From positions 124,001-188,000 of the forward strand of contig NZ_CAMLDC010000004.1 in the NCBI RefSeq assembly GCF_946478805.1: a stretch of 64,000 bases of DNA, written 5' to 3'. Under the pieces are notes generated by a model. The model worked only from the letters and a program-made list of their open reading frames with translations. It had not been told where the DNA came from and ran no database searches. Positions 44,298-52,084 of this stretch are shown in pieces. How positions within the stretch are numbered: position 1 is the stretch's first letter; each line of letters begins with the position of its first letter. Both the position numbers and the translations under genes were made by a program. The DNA is from an uncultured Fluviicola sp. Its GTDB lineage: Bacteria; Bacteroidota; Bacteroidia; Flavobacteriales; Crocinitomicaceae.

Positions 44298-44933
44298 TTA
44301 TTTTTTGATAGTCTCAACTCTCAAAGAACATTCATTACACGAACAAGTACATGTATTCGTATTTAAATTGAAAACCTCTCTACAATCACAAGTTCCTGTA
44401 CAATCATAAACAGTGACCTTATCTTTCATCTCAAGCTTGTCTCCAACTACTACCACCGTTTGAGTAATACCGTTACCTGTATTAAAATAGTACGTCTCAA
44501 TATAATTGTCCTCATTAGACTGAATTTCATACATAACTATAGAATATGAACCAGAATAATATGTGGTCATGAATTGTTGAAAAGCTTTTAAATACTTAAC
44601 TTCCCAAAAACCATCATTATCAACATGTGTAGTTGTAATTCCATTTTCACGTTCAGTAACGGTCATTGTGCAACCTGAACAAGAACAAGTTACAACATTC
44701 ACTCCATTTGTGATGGTACCTCTTAAGCCACAGGTTGCAGTTGACGATCCTTCACAATTGCCGCTACAAACAACTTTAACTCCATCCCCCTTCATTTTCT
44801 CCACATTGAGATCAGCCATTGTTGAGTTCATTGCTTTACTACTTTGAACTTTAGTATCTTTTTTACATGAATTAAGATACAGTCCCAGAAATAACATACA
44901 TGCTATTCCTGTAAAATAAACTAACTTTTTCAT
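44298..44933 (-). CDS. Cys-rich lipoprotein with a duplicated module
   Basis: A 211-residue lipoprotein (lipobox LNSC, lipidated Cys23) with 13 cysteines in the mature part. Two modules share the arrangement C-x3-C ... C-x-C-x2-C followed by a short strand: VVCSGNC...TCSCSGCTMTV (about 55-92) and YDCTGTCDC...TCSCNECSLRV (about 177-206). Between them lies a Cys-free, Tyr-rich region. The pattern suits disulfide-stabilised or metal-binding knots. It is the first gene of a three-gene unit with the TlpA-like thioredoxin protein, its possible redox partner. Family not recognised. Confidence 0.8.
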   Translation of the reverse strand: MKKLVYFTGIACMLFLGLYLNSCKKDTKVQSSKAMNSTMADLNVEKMKGDGVKVVCSGNCEGSSTATCGLRGTITNGVNVVTCSCSGCTMTVTERENGITTTHVDNDGFWEVKYLKAFQQFMTTYYSGSYSIVMYEIQSNEDNYIETYYFNTGNGITQTVVVVGDKLEMKDKVTVYDCTGTCDCREVFNLNTNTCTCSCNECSLRVETIKK

Positions 44934-45312
44934 TTGAATTTGATTATATCTTCTCCCATTTAAAATCCAGTTGAGAGTTTAGACTGACTTAGACGTGAAT
45001 AATGGCCATTTTATAGTGAATAAGTAAAGTTATAACTCTGAAGAACTTGAAATGTTACTTAAATGATAATATTTAACAATTCTAAAAATAAATCTTTAAA
45101 TAGGATCTCAATGAAATTCTAATTTGATAAAACAAGTATACAAAAATTAAAACTTAAATACACAAATATGCGCAATTAATTTAACAATTGCCTTTTGTAT
45201 ACTCCATATCTCTTTGCGGTAAAATAAAAAAGGGTTAGAAATTGCTGGAAGGAAACTTTTACACCTTTGAACTTTCTTTTGCATCTTTGTTCTACATTCA
45301 AATTACAAAGTC
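44934..45312. other. Gene-free AT-rich spacer between divergent genes
   Basis: No gene of any size is convincing in these 379 bases; stop codons are dense in all frames. It must contain the promoters for the Cys-rich lipoprotein unit and for bcp. On the plus strand CATCTTTG at 45282-45289 resembles a -7 element for bcp. Confidence 0.6.
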
Positions 45313-45783
45313 ATGGCAATAGCAGTAGGAGACCAATGTCCGACATTCAAACTAAAGGATCAAAACAACACAGATTTTGATATCCAATCCGTACTTGGAA
45401 AAAAAGTGCTGGTGATTTATTTCTATCCGAAAGATGACACACCGGGGTGTACAGCAGAAGCTTGCTCCTTCCGGGACAGCTACGAAGATTTCAAGGATTT
45501 GGGTTGTGAAGTGATCGGAATTTCCAGTGATTCACCTGAAAAGCATGCGAAATTTGCAGAAAAGAACCGCTTGAGCTTCACCTTGCTTGCCGACACTTCC
45601 AAAGCAGTTCGCAAACAGTTCGGTGTTCCGGGGAACCTGTTCGGGTTGATCCCGGGAAGAGTTACGTATATCATCGATAAGAAAGGGATTGTCCGTCACA
45701 TATACAATTCATTGACAAATGCTGCCGGACATATTGAAGAATCCATTAACGCTGTAAAAACAATCACGAATGAAGAAGCTTAG
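45313..45783 (+). CDS. bcp: Thioredoxin-dependent thiol peroxidase (Bcp/PrxQ)
   Basis: A 156-residue peroxiredoxin that reduces hydroperoxides with thioredoxin. VGDQCPTFKLKDQN, then VIYFYPKDDTPGCTAEACSFRD, with the peroxidatic cysteine (Cys46 by count) and a resolving cysteine five residues on (PGCTAEAC), typical of PrxQ. GVPGNLFGLIPGRVTYIID closes the domain. Its 3' end overlaps the next gene by 14 bases. Confidence 0.96.
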   Translation: MAIAVGDQCPTFKLKDQNNTDFDIQSVLGKKVLVIYFYPKDDTPGCTAEACSFRDSYEDFKDLGCEVIGISSDSPEKHAKFAEKNRLSFTLLADTSKAVRKQFGVPGNLFGLIPGRVTYIIDKKGIVRHIYNSLTNAAGHIEESINAVKTITNEEA

Positions 45784-46282
45784 TCTTTTAGTCCTGACCG
45801 CAATCGGCACAACCTTTTTTATCAGCTCATGCGCACATGAGGAAGAACAGACCTGTAATGAGGAACAAGAAGTGATCGTTGAACCTAAAAAGGGAAACGA
45901 ATTTGACCGGGAATTAGCAAGCGAATTAGGTGCGGATGATTATGGGATGAGACATTACGTGATCGCCTTTCTCAAAAGAGGCCCGAACCAGGATCAAAGC
46001 GAGGAAGAAGTGAATCGTTTGCAACGTGCACATATGGATAACATTGGGAAGTTGGCAGAACAGCGCAAGTTGGTAGTTGCAGGCCCATTCATGGATGATA
46101 CCGAATTGCGCGGGATTTACATTTTTGATGTGGAAACAGTAGAAGAAGCGGAAGAACTGACCAAAACGGATCCCGCGATCAAGGCAGGCAGATTGGTTAT
46201 GGAATTACATCCGTGGTACGGTTCAGCTGCGTTGATCAAAACGGCTGAAATTCACAAAACGGTTTCGAAGAAGGAAATTTAA
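45770..46282 (+). CDS. YCII-related lipoprotein
   Basis: A 170-residue protein: lipobox ISSC (lipidated Cys21), an acidic linker (EEEQTCNEEQEVIVE), then a YCII-like ferredoxin-fold domain (HYVIAFLKRGPNQDQSEEEVNRLQRAHMDNIGKLAEQRKLVVAGPFMDDTELRGIYIFDVETVEEAEELTKTDP). YCII domains are small possible enzymes with conserved His/Asp; HMDNI here supplies the His-Asp pair. A lipid-anchored YCII protein is unusual. It overlaps bcp by 14 bases and converges with the next gene by 4 bases. Confidence 0.85.
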   Translation: MKKLSLLVLTAIGTTFFISSCAHEEEQTCNEEQEVIVEPKKGNEFDRELASELGADDYGMRHYVIAFLKRGPNQDQSEEEVNRLQRAHMDNIGKLAEQRKLVVAGPFMDDTELRGIYIFDVETVEEAEELTKTDPAIKAGRLVMELHPWYGSAALIKTAEIHKTVSKKEI

Positions 46283-46797
46283 CTCCTTTTCACTTTGGCA
46301 ATTTTATGAAGCGCGGTTCCATTCAAAGCCGATTGCACGTAATGTGCTGAATTGAACAATTCATCCACTTTCCGGATACGGTAATCAAAGATATTTTCCA
46401 ATTGCTTTTTCACAAAGAGCCAGTGGACAAACTTGCCAATCATCCCAAAGGGCATGGAATAGGTGATGATATCGGTCATTTCGACTCCTCCTTCCACTTC
46501 TTTGAAGTGATGTTCGTGATGCCATAATTTATAAGGTCCCTGGCGCTGTTCGTCAATAAAATAACCTTCGTTCCGGATGGTTTTTATTTCACTGACCCAG
46601 CCCAAGGGAATTCGCAGGATCGGGCGGATCGTATAACGGATGATCAATCCTTCGTACATCTCATCCGGAATGGGAGTCAAGACTTTAAAGTCGATATAAT
46701 CCGGCGTGATGACATGCAGGTTGGCAGGCGCAGAAAAATACTTCCAACAGGTTTGAAGGTCAGCTTTTATCAATTGTGTCCGTTTGAGTTGATACAT
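46279..46797 (-). CDS. SRPBCC-fold ligand-binding protein (cyclase/dehydrase-like)
   Basis: A 172-residue soluble protein. LIKADLQTCWKYFSAPANLHVITPDYIDFKVLT is the start of a START/SRPBCC domain; MYEGLIIRYTIRPILRIPLGWVSEIKTI, GPYKLWHHEHHFKEVEGGVEMTDIITYSMPFG follow. These proteins bind hydrophobic ligands in a helix-grip cavity; the nearest groups are polyketide cyclase-like or the YfcG-like ligand-binding family named SRPBCC. Specific role unknown. Convergent with the YCII lipoprotein. Confidence 0.82.
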   Translation of the reverse strand: MYQLKRTQLIKADLQTCWKYFSAPANLHVITPDYIDFKVLTPIPDEMYEGLIIRYTIRPILRIPLGWVSEIKTIRNEGYFIDEQRQGPYKLWHHEHHFKEVEGGVEMTDIITYSMPFGMIGKFVHWLFVKKQLENIFDYRIRKVDELFNSAHYVQSALNGTALHKIAKVKRS

Positions 46798-46847
46798 TCC
46801 GTTGAATTAATATGCTCCAACTAAATGTAATTAAACCAGTTCAGGTT

Positions 46848-47582
46848 TTAAAACAGATTCACACGTTTTAACAACTCGGAACGGTGTGTCTCACTGACCG
46901 GAACCTCTTTTCCATCCGCCAATATCAATGATTTGGGATTGATTTGCGAGATCTGTGTGATATTGACCAGGTAAGAACGATGAACTCTCAGGAAATCTTT
47001 CATGGGTAATTTTGCTTCCACATGTTTCAGGCTGTAACTGATAATAAACTTGGAATCCCCGGTGTAAAGGATCGAATAATTGTCACACGCTTCCACATAG
47101 CTGATGTCCGAATAAGACAATTTCACCAACTTTTGTTTATCCTTGATAAAAAAGTAGGTATTTGCCAAGACCGAATTCGTGAAAACAACGCCTGTATTCG
47201 ACTTCCGGACCTGGAATGCATGCCAGGCCAATTCGATCTGCGTGCTCAGGTCGTCTTTCCTGAATGGTTTCGTGATGAACCCTGCAGGATTCGTCAATTT
47301 TACCCGATCCAAGGTTTGTGCATCCGTATTTGAAGTAACGAACAGAAATGGAATTTTCAGTTGCTGATTGACAAAATGAGCCAAATCAACCCCATCGGGC
47401 CCTTCTCCCAAATTGATATCCAGAAGCAACAAATCCGGTTTACATCCCTGTACCGATTTTTTGGCAGTATCAAAACTATCCGCTTTCCCGACAACTTCAA
47501 AGCCGGCGTCCAACAAACACTGCTCTAAATAATCCATGATGATCGGCTCATCCTCCACTATGAATAATTTCAATTTACTCAT
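46848..47582 (-). CDS. LytTR-family response regulator
   Basis: A 244-residue regulator. The receiver domain (1-120) has the acidic pair Glu10-Asp11 in FIVEDEP, phosphoacceptor Asp55 in LLLLDINLG, Thr in FVTSNTD and Lys in ITKPFRK. The C-terminal LytTR DNA-binding domain (about 140-244) shows SYSDISYVEACDNYSILYTGDSKFIISYSLKHVEAKLPMKDFLRVHRSYLVNI. Its ATG overlaps the kinase stop by four bases (ATGA), so the pair is coupled. Confidence 0.95.
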   Translation of the reverse strand: MSKLKLFIVEDEPIIMDYLEQCLLDAGFEVVGKADSFDTAKKSVQGCKPDLLLLDINLGEGPDGVDLAHFVNQQLKIPFLFVTSNTDAQTLDRVKLTNPAGFITKPFRKDDLSTQIELAWHAFQVRKSNTGVVFTNSVLANTYFFIKDKQKLVKLSYSDISYVEACDNYSILYTGDSKFIISYSLKHVEAKLPMKDFLRVHRSYLVNITQISQINPKSLILADGKEVPVSETHRSELLKRVNLF

Positions 47583-49321
47583 GACCTTAATTTGTAATTT
47601 GAAATAAATAACTCCACTTTCAATCCTTGATCCGAATTTGTTTCGACCAAGTCTGCTTTTAACTTACGCGCCATCGACCGGATCAGTTTGGTACCGAAAT
47701 TGGTTCCTGAGCCTGCGTTCGTTTTCCCGATTCCATTATCTGAAACTGTCAGTACCAATCGATCTCCAACCTCCTTTAAACTGATCTGAAGTTCCGGATG
47801 AATTTGATTCCCAAAGGCATATTTACACGAATTCGTGACCAGTTCCGCCACAATCAATCCGATCGGCAATGCAGTTTCGATATCCAGGCTCAAATCATCG
47901 TATTCGGAATGCAATTCGATTCCTTGTTTCCGATCGGCAGAAAAATGACGAATAATATCCAGCACCAATTCATCCAGGTAAGAACGAATCCGGACTGCAT
48001 TCATATTATCCGATTGATACAGTTTCTGGTGAATCGTGGAAATTGCATTGATGCGGTTCAGACTGTCTTCTATCAGCTGAATGGATTCCGGATCTTTCAA
48101 ATCGCGCGCCTGCAAATCCAAAATGGCATAAATCATCTGCAAATTGTTCTTCACCCGGTGATGGATCTCACCCATCATGGATTCTTTTTGCTCCAAACTG
48201 GCCTGGGTCATCTCAACCTTCTGCTCCAACAGGACATTGATCCGCTTCTTATCCCGAAAGAGGAAGAACAGCAAAAGAGATATTACCAGGACAATAAAAA
48301 TGACTCCAACAAGAAACACCAATTGCCACCAATGATTTTCTTCTTCGATCTGTTGTTTGAATTTGATTTCTTTCACCTCAAACCGGGCTTGCATCTCAGC
48401 TAAGGCATCACTTTTCCCCCGAGTGAAAATCGTATCGCTCAGAATCGTATACTCATTCAAACTTTGATATGCTTTTTTATAATCGCCTTCTGCAAAATAA
48501 ATTCGCGACAAGACCTCATGTGCAAAAACTTCCCGTTCCTTTGCTCCTATTTCCTGGGATAGATGTAAGGCTTTGAGTGAATAGTCTTTTGCAATACCGA
48601 ATTGCTTCAGATCAAAATAGCAATTTGCAAGCCCCAGATAAGCAGATTCCAGGTTATAGTCGTTGTCATACTCCTTGAAGTTTGCCGACGCACGTTCAAA
48701 ATAGGCAATTGCTTTTTTAAAATCCTTTTGGTCATAATAAATTTTACCCAAAGAATTATAAGCTCCCCCAAGTCCATCCAACTGATTGGTCTTCTTGTAG
48801 AGCGCGATTGCCTGCTTGAAATTTGCTTCTGCTTCCTTGGTTCTATCCTGGTAAGTGAATGTAATTCCCTGGTTAACCAGAGCATTTGCCAAATCTTCCT
48901 CCAGATGAAGTTCCTTACACAGGTCTATTGCTTTCTGATGATAATAATCCGCATTCTCATATTGATATTGAGAAAAATAACAGATCCCCAATTGAGAATA
49001 ACAATAACTCAGGTTTTCCCGATCGTCCTCCAATTGAAACAAACGAATCGCGCGCTGGAAATACCTGATTGCAACTTTTGCATTTCCCTGGATATCATTT
49101 GCGATTGCTAAATTCATGCAGGCAAACGCCTCACCCGACTGATAATCAATCTTCTTGGATAACTTCAGTGCTTTTGAGCTTAGTTCAATGGATTTTTCGA
49201 CATTGACTGTGTAAAGACCTTCACTCTTCAAATTAAGTGAATCGATCTTTCTTGTATCCTTTTGAGCAAAAATACAGCTTACCGAAAAGGCAAATACCAG
49301 AAGCAAGTGAACCCGAATCAT
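47579..49321 (-). CDS. TPR-containing sensor histidine kinase (HisKA_2/HWE-like)
   Basis: A 580-residue membrane kinase. Signal peptide (cleavage near IFAQK), then a periplasmic array of TPR repeats (about 30-300, for example AYNSLGKIYYDQKDFKKAIAYFERA), one transmembrane helix (about 327-352), a short coiled coil, and a cytoplasmic kinase domain with EIHHRVKNNLQ, phosphoacceptor His387/His388, NSCKYAF (N box), DNGIG and GTNFGTKLI. The LytTR regulator downstream is its evident partner; the TPR sensor suggests a peptide or protein signal (inference). Confidence 0.93.
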   Translation of the reverse strand: MIRVHLLLVFAFSVSCIFAQKDTRKIDSLNLKSEGLYTVNVEKSIELSSKALKLSKKIDYQSGEAFACMNLAIANDIQGNAKVAIRYFQRAIRLFQLEDDRENLSYCYSQLGICYFSQYQYENADYYHQKAIDLCKELHLEEDLANALVNQGITFTYQDRTKEAEANFKQAIALYKKTNQLDGLGGAYNSLGKIYYDQKDFKKAIAYFERASANFKEYDNDYNLESAYLGLANCYFDLKQFGIAKDYSLKALHLSQEIGAKEREVFAHEVLSRIYFAEGDYKKAYQSLNEYTILSDTIFTRGKSDALAEMQARFEVKEIKFKQQIEEENHWWQLVFLVGVIFIVLVISLLLFFLFRDKKRINVLLEQKVEMTQASLEQKESMMGEIHHRVKNNLQMIYAILDLQARDLKDPESIQLIEDSLNRINAISTIHQKLYQSDNMNAVRIRSYLDELVLDIIRHFSADRKQGIELHSEYDDLSLDIETALPIGLIVAELVTNSCKYAFGNQIHPELQISLKEVGDRLVLTVSDNGIGKTNAGSGTNFGTKLIRSMARKLKADLVETNSDQGLKVELFISNYKLRS

Positions 49322-49425
49322 CTTTACATCAAAATTAACACCATTTACTCAGAATTTGACCTTGAACACCCTTTTTTTTTGAGTAAACATTGCCCATTTA
49401 CGACTTTCGCACCTCAACAGGAATT

Positions 49426-49539
49426 ATGAAGAAAAAGTTGACTGTTTTCCTTATTTTCAAAAGTAAGTCGCAATCCTCTGCTCCCTATTGTCAGTTGAAC
49501 AAAAACAAATTAATCATCAAATCAAAAGCTGTAATCTAA
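49426..49539 (+). CDS. Possible 37-codon upstream ORF
   Basis: ATG at 49426 opens a frame of 37 codons (MKKKLTVFLIF..., a signal-peptide-like start) whose TAA (49537-49539) is immediately followed by the ATG of the next gene. No -7 box is perfect (TACGACTTTCG nearby). It may be a leader peptide that couples translation, or chance; there is no homology evidence. Confidence 0.25.
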   Translation: MKKKLTVFLIFKSKSQSSAPYCQLNKNKLIIKSKAVI

Positions 49540-49980
49540 ATGGTGTTCTCAGAAACAATTCCCTTTAAGCATTGGGTATTCGAAGTGCCAAATAAACTAA
49601 CCCGGAAAATTTATTCGAACACCCTGTGCGGATATTCCGAATACCATGTCCAGGAATTTCGATCTTACTTTAAATACCATGATGAAATTTTCACTACCGA
49701 AGTCAAAGACCTGTTAAGTAACCTGGGAATTGATTACAAAAAAGATACTTTCTTAAAACTCATTGAGGATGCGGAAGGAAACCAATCCTTTGTAATTACC
49801 TATCAGTTTTTAGGAAGTATGGAAGTTCATTCTCCGGAACGTATGAAGGAGCCATTTATTTTAAACGAACTGGAATACGAACCTATCACACGCAAGATGA
49901 GTATCGCTTTTTACCAGGTCGAGGAGACCATGATCGGGAAACAGATCATTTATGCGGAGATTTTGTTCCGGGTGATGTGA
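49540..49980 (+). CDS. Hypothetical protein
   Basis: A 146-residue soluble acidic protein with no signal peptide. Mixed alpha/beta pattern: FKHWVFEVPNKLTRKIYSNTLCGYSEYHVQEFRSYFKYHDEIFTTEVKDLLSNLGIDYKKDTFLKLIEDAEGN, then YQFLGSMEVHSPERMKEPFILNELEYEPITRKMSIAFYQVEETMIGKQIIYAEILFRVM, which reads as a small beta-sheet. Family not recognised. Its start abuts the stop of a possible 37-codon leader ORF, and the next gene runs in the opposite direction after an AT-rich repeat. Confidence 0.65.
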   Translation: MVFSETIPFKHWVFEVPNKLTRKIYSNTLCGYSEYHVQEFRSYFKYHDEIFTTEVKDLLSNLGIDYKKDTFLKLIEDAEGNQSFVITYQFLGSMEVHSPERMKEPFILNELEYEPITRKMSIAFYQVEETMIGKQIIYAEILFRVM

Positions 49981-50008
49981 AATATTACGAATTACTTAAA
50001 TAAAAGAA

Positions 50009-50063
50009 ATTCGGCATTCGGCATTCGGCATTCGACATTCGTAATTATTCGGTATTCGTAATT
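50009..50063. repeat. ATTCGGC heptamer repeat island
   Basis: ATTCGGC occurs three times head to tail, followed by ATTCGAC, ATTCGTA, ATTCGGT and ATTCGTA variants, filling the gap between convergent genes. Confidence 0.85.
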
Positions 50064-50445
50064 AAACTTCAACCAGTTCAATCGGCAAACCATCCGGATC
50101 TGCAAAGAAGGTAAAACGCTTACCTGTGAATTCATCCACGCGTATCGGTTCGCATTGTACCTTTTTCGATGCCAGTTCACGAATTACACTTTCTATATTT
50201 TCAACGGTAAAAGCCAAATGTCTCAATCCGCTCGATTCAGGTCGTGAAATGCGCTTGGGAGGGTTCGGAAAAGAAAACAATTCGATGCAATAAACTCCAT
50301 TCAGGATGAGGTCCAACTTGTATGAATCGCGCTCCGACCGGTAATTCTCAGCTAAAACCTCAAACCCGAGAACTTCCGTATAGAACTGTTTGGACCGTTC
50401 ATAATCCGAGCAAATGATGGCAATATGATGAACGGATTTAAGCAT
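50062..50445 (-). CDS. VOC-family metalloenzyme, YaeR/GloA2-like
   Basis: A 127-residue vicinal-oxygen-chelate protein. Two beta-alpha-beta-beta-beta modules are visible: SVHHIAIICSDYERSKQFYTEVLGFEV and LRHLAFTVENIESVIRELASKKVQCEPIRVDEFTGKRFTFFADPDGLPIELVEV. Metal ligands expected at His (HHIA), Glu (CIELFSF), His (LRHLAF) and Glu (PIELVEV) are all present, so it is a functional metal site. The close relative YaeR has no settled substrate. It lies 6 bases after hldD, probably cotranscribed. Confidence 0.88.
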   Translation of the reverse strand: MLKSVHHIAIICSDYERSKQFYTEVLGFEVLAENYRSERDSYKLDLILNGVYCIELFSFPNPPKRISRPESSGLRHLAFTVENIESVIRELASKKVQCEPIRVDEFTGKRFTFFADPDGLPIELVEV

Positions 50446-50451
50446 GACTGT

Positions 50452-51417
50452 TTAGATGTACTTATTTCCGACCAGGTAATTTTTCACGTAATCGTCAATT
50501 CCTTCCTCCAGGGAATGAAATGGAACATCGTATCCCTGGCCGATCAGTTTCTGCATATTCGCCTCGGTGAAGTATTGGTACTTGTCGCGAATATCTTCCG
50601 GGGTATCGATGAATGAAATCTGAGGCTCTTTCGCCAATGCTTTGAAGGTATTGGTAGCTAAATCCAGGAAAGTACGCGCCTTTCCGGAACCCAAATTATA
50701 AATTCCCGATTTTGCAGTTCCTTTCATCAGAAATTCAATCACGGAAACCAAGTCCTTTACATAGACAAAATCACGCATCTGGCCACCATCCGTATAATTC
50801 GGATTGTGCGAACGGAACAGTTTCATAGAGCCGTGTTCTTTCACCTGGTTGAAAGTATGGAAGATCACGGAAGCCATTCTTCCTTTATGGTATTCATTCG
50901 GTCCGTAAACGTTGAAGAATTTCAATCCGTACCAATGTGGCGGTGTCTGTTTTTGCTCCAATGCCCAAATATCAAAAACCTGCTTCGACCAACCGTAAGG
51001 ATTCAAAGGCTGAAGCTTCGGCATCGTTTCTTCATTATCATCGTATCCGAATTCACCCAAACCATAGGTTGCGGCAGAACTTGCATAAACCAACGGAATT
51101 TTGAAATGCACACAGTGATTCCAGATCATTTTTGAATAGTCCACATTCAGCTCATCAAAGATGGCTTTGTCAAACTCGGTCGTATCCGTTCGTGCACCGA
51201 TATGCAAAACACATGTCACCTCATCTCCGAATTCTTTCATCCATTGATCAAAATCAGCACGTTGGACCATCGCCACAAACAATTTTCCATCTAAGTTGGA
51301 CGCTTTCTCCGTTTTGGAAAAATCATCAACCAAAATTAAATTGTTGATCCCTTTGCTATTTAAAGTTCCAACTATGCAACTTCCGATAAAACCTGCTGCT
51401 CCCGTAATGACAATCAT
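50452..51417 (-). CDS. hldD: ADP-L-glycero-D-manno-heptose 6-epimerase
   Basis: A 321-residue extended short-chain dehydrogenase that makes the heptose donor for lipopolysaccharide inner core. MIVITGAAGFIGS binds NADP, YGWSKQVFD carries the Tyr-x3-Lys pair, FNVYGPNEYHKGRMASVIFHTFNQ and GGQMRDFVYVKDLV are the epimerase-specific segments. The ATG at 51417 starts exactly at the Rossmann strand; the longer frame adds 39 unrelated residues and overlaps the divergent gene. Presence implies heptose-containing LPS. Confidence 0.95.
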   Translation of the reverse strand: MIVITGAAGFIGSCIVGTLNSKGINNLILVDDFSKTEKASNLDGKLFVAMVQRADFDQWMKEFGDEVTCVLHIGARTDTTEFDKAIFDELNVDYSKMIWNHCVHFKIPLVYASSAATYGLGEFGYDDNEETMPKLQPLNPYGWSKQVFDIWALEQKQTPPHWYGLKFFNVYGPNEYHKGRMASVIFHTFNQVKEHGSMKLFRSHNPNYTDGGQMRDFVYVKDLVSVIEFLMKGTAKSGIYNLGSGKARTFLDLATNTFKALAKEPQISFIDTPEDIRDKYQYFTEANMQKLIGQGYDVPFHSLEEGIDDYVKNYLVGNKYI

Positions 51418-51519
51418 GAATGAAATATTTAGGAACAAATTTACGAAATCTTTATACGTGAACCCTGCATTTTTTAACAAGCTTCTCTTTTCAAAACGGG
51501 CTTTATCGGCAAAAATTAG

Positions 51520-51527
51520 TAACTTTA
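51520..51527 (+). promoter_or_regulatory. -7-like element of the pterin synthase gene
   Basis: TAACTTTA differs from TAnnTTTG only in the last base, 17 bases before the TTG start at 51545. Confidence 0.4.
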
Positions 51528-51544
51528 CAGCCAATTTTCAACGC

Positions 51545-51976
51545 TTGGAAACAGTATATATCACACGAAGAGAGCATTTCAATGCAGCGCATAAATTATG
51601 GCGTGAAGAATGGTCTGATGAGAAGAACGAAGAAGTCTTCGGGAAGTGCAGCAACAAAAACTGGCATGGGCATAACTTCGAATTATTCGTGACCGTAAAA
51701 GGAGAACCAAATCCTGAAACCGGTTTCGTAATCAATTTGAAAGATTTGAGTGTCATTATCAAAGATCTGGTTATCGAACAATTGGACCACAAAAACCTGA
51801 ACCTGGACGTTCCGTTCCTGAAAGGAATGCTGGCTTCAACAGAAAATATGGCCATTGAAATCTGGAAAATCATAGATACCCCGATCCGACAGGCAGGAGG
51901 TCAACTATGCAAGATCAAACTGGTTGAAACAGAAAACAATTACGTAGAATATTTTGGCGGGAAAGAACCCTTTTAA
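51545..51976 (+). CDS. 6-pyruvoyl tetrahydropterin synthase/QueD family, eukaryote-like spacing
   Basis: A 143-residue pterin enzyme. Zinc ligands are His16 (HFNAAHKLW), His41 and His43 (NWHGHNF); Cys35 precedes them by six positions (C-x5-H-G-H), the spacing of eukaryotic 6-pyruvoyl-tetrahydropterin synthase, whereas E. coli QueD has C-x3-H-G-H. LDHKNLNLDVPF, STENMAIEIW and VETENNYVEY also resemble the animal enzyme. It converts 7,8-dihydroneopterin triphosphate to a pyruvoyl- or carboxy-tetrahydropterin. The start is a TTG; no ATG is available at the family N-terminus. folE follows. Confidence 0.88.
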   Translation: METVYITRREHFNAAHKLWREEWSDEKNEEVFGKCSNKNWHGHNFELFVTVKGEPNPETGFVINLKDLSVIIKDLVIEQLDHKNLNLDVPFLKGMLASTENMAIEIWKIIDTPIRQAGGQLCKIKLVETENNYVEYFGGKEPF

Positions 51977-51979
51977 TAA

Positions 51980-52083
51980 TGGAGAATTGAAAATGCTAAA
52001 ATTGAAAAGGAAAGGAGTTTCGACTCCGCTCAGCTACTTTTCACAACTTTTCAATTGTTCAATTCTCAATTTTCAATTCAAAC
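51980..52083. repeat. Inverted AATTGAAAA repeat enclosing a TTCG-loop palindrome
   Basis: GAATTGAAAA-type units at 51983-52010 and their complement at 52040-52079 flank GGAGT-TTCG-ACTCC (52014-52027) followed by GCTCAG; the TCGACTCCGCTCAG core resembles a widely dispersed bacterial intergenic palindrome. Confidence 0.6.
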
Positions 52084-52084
52084 T

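Noticed and set aside
47798..48403. 201-codon plus-strand frame inside the histidine kinase gene
   Set aside because: Antisense shadow; the kinase motifs on the other strand are unambiguous.
48602..49111. 169-codon plus-strand frame inside the TPR region
   Set aside because: Antisense shadow of repeated TPR sequence.
50009..50063. CRISPR-like array or integron attC sites
   Set aside because: Units are 7 bases, contiguous and degenerate; no integrase or cas genes occur in the window.
51296..51544. Longer N-terminus for the pterin synthase
   Set aside because: Overlaps the divergent hldD start and lacks similarity to the family; the TTG at 51545 matches the family N-terminus.
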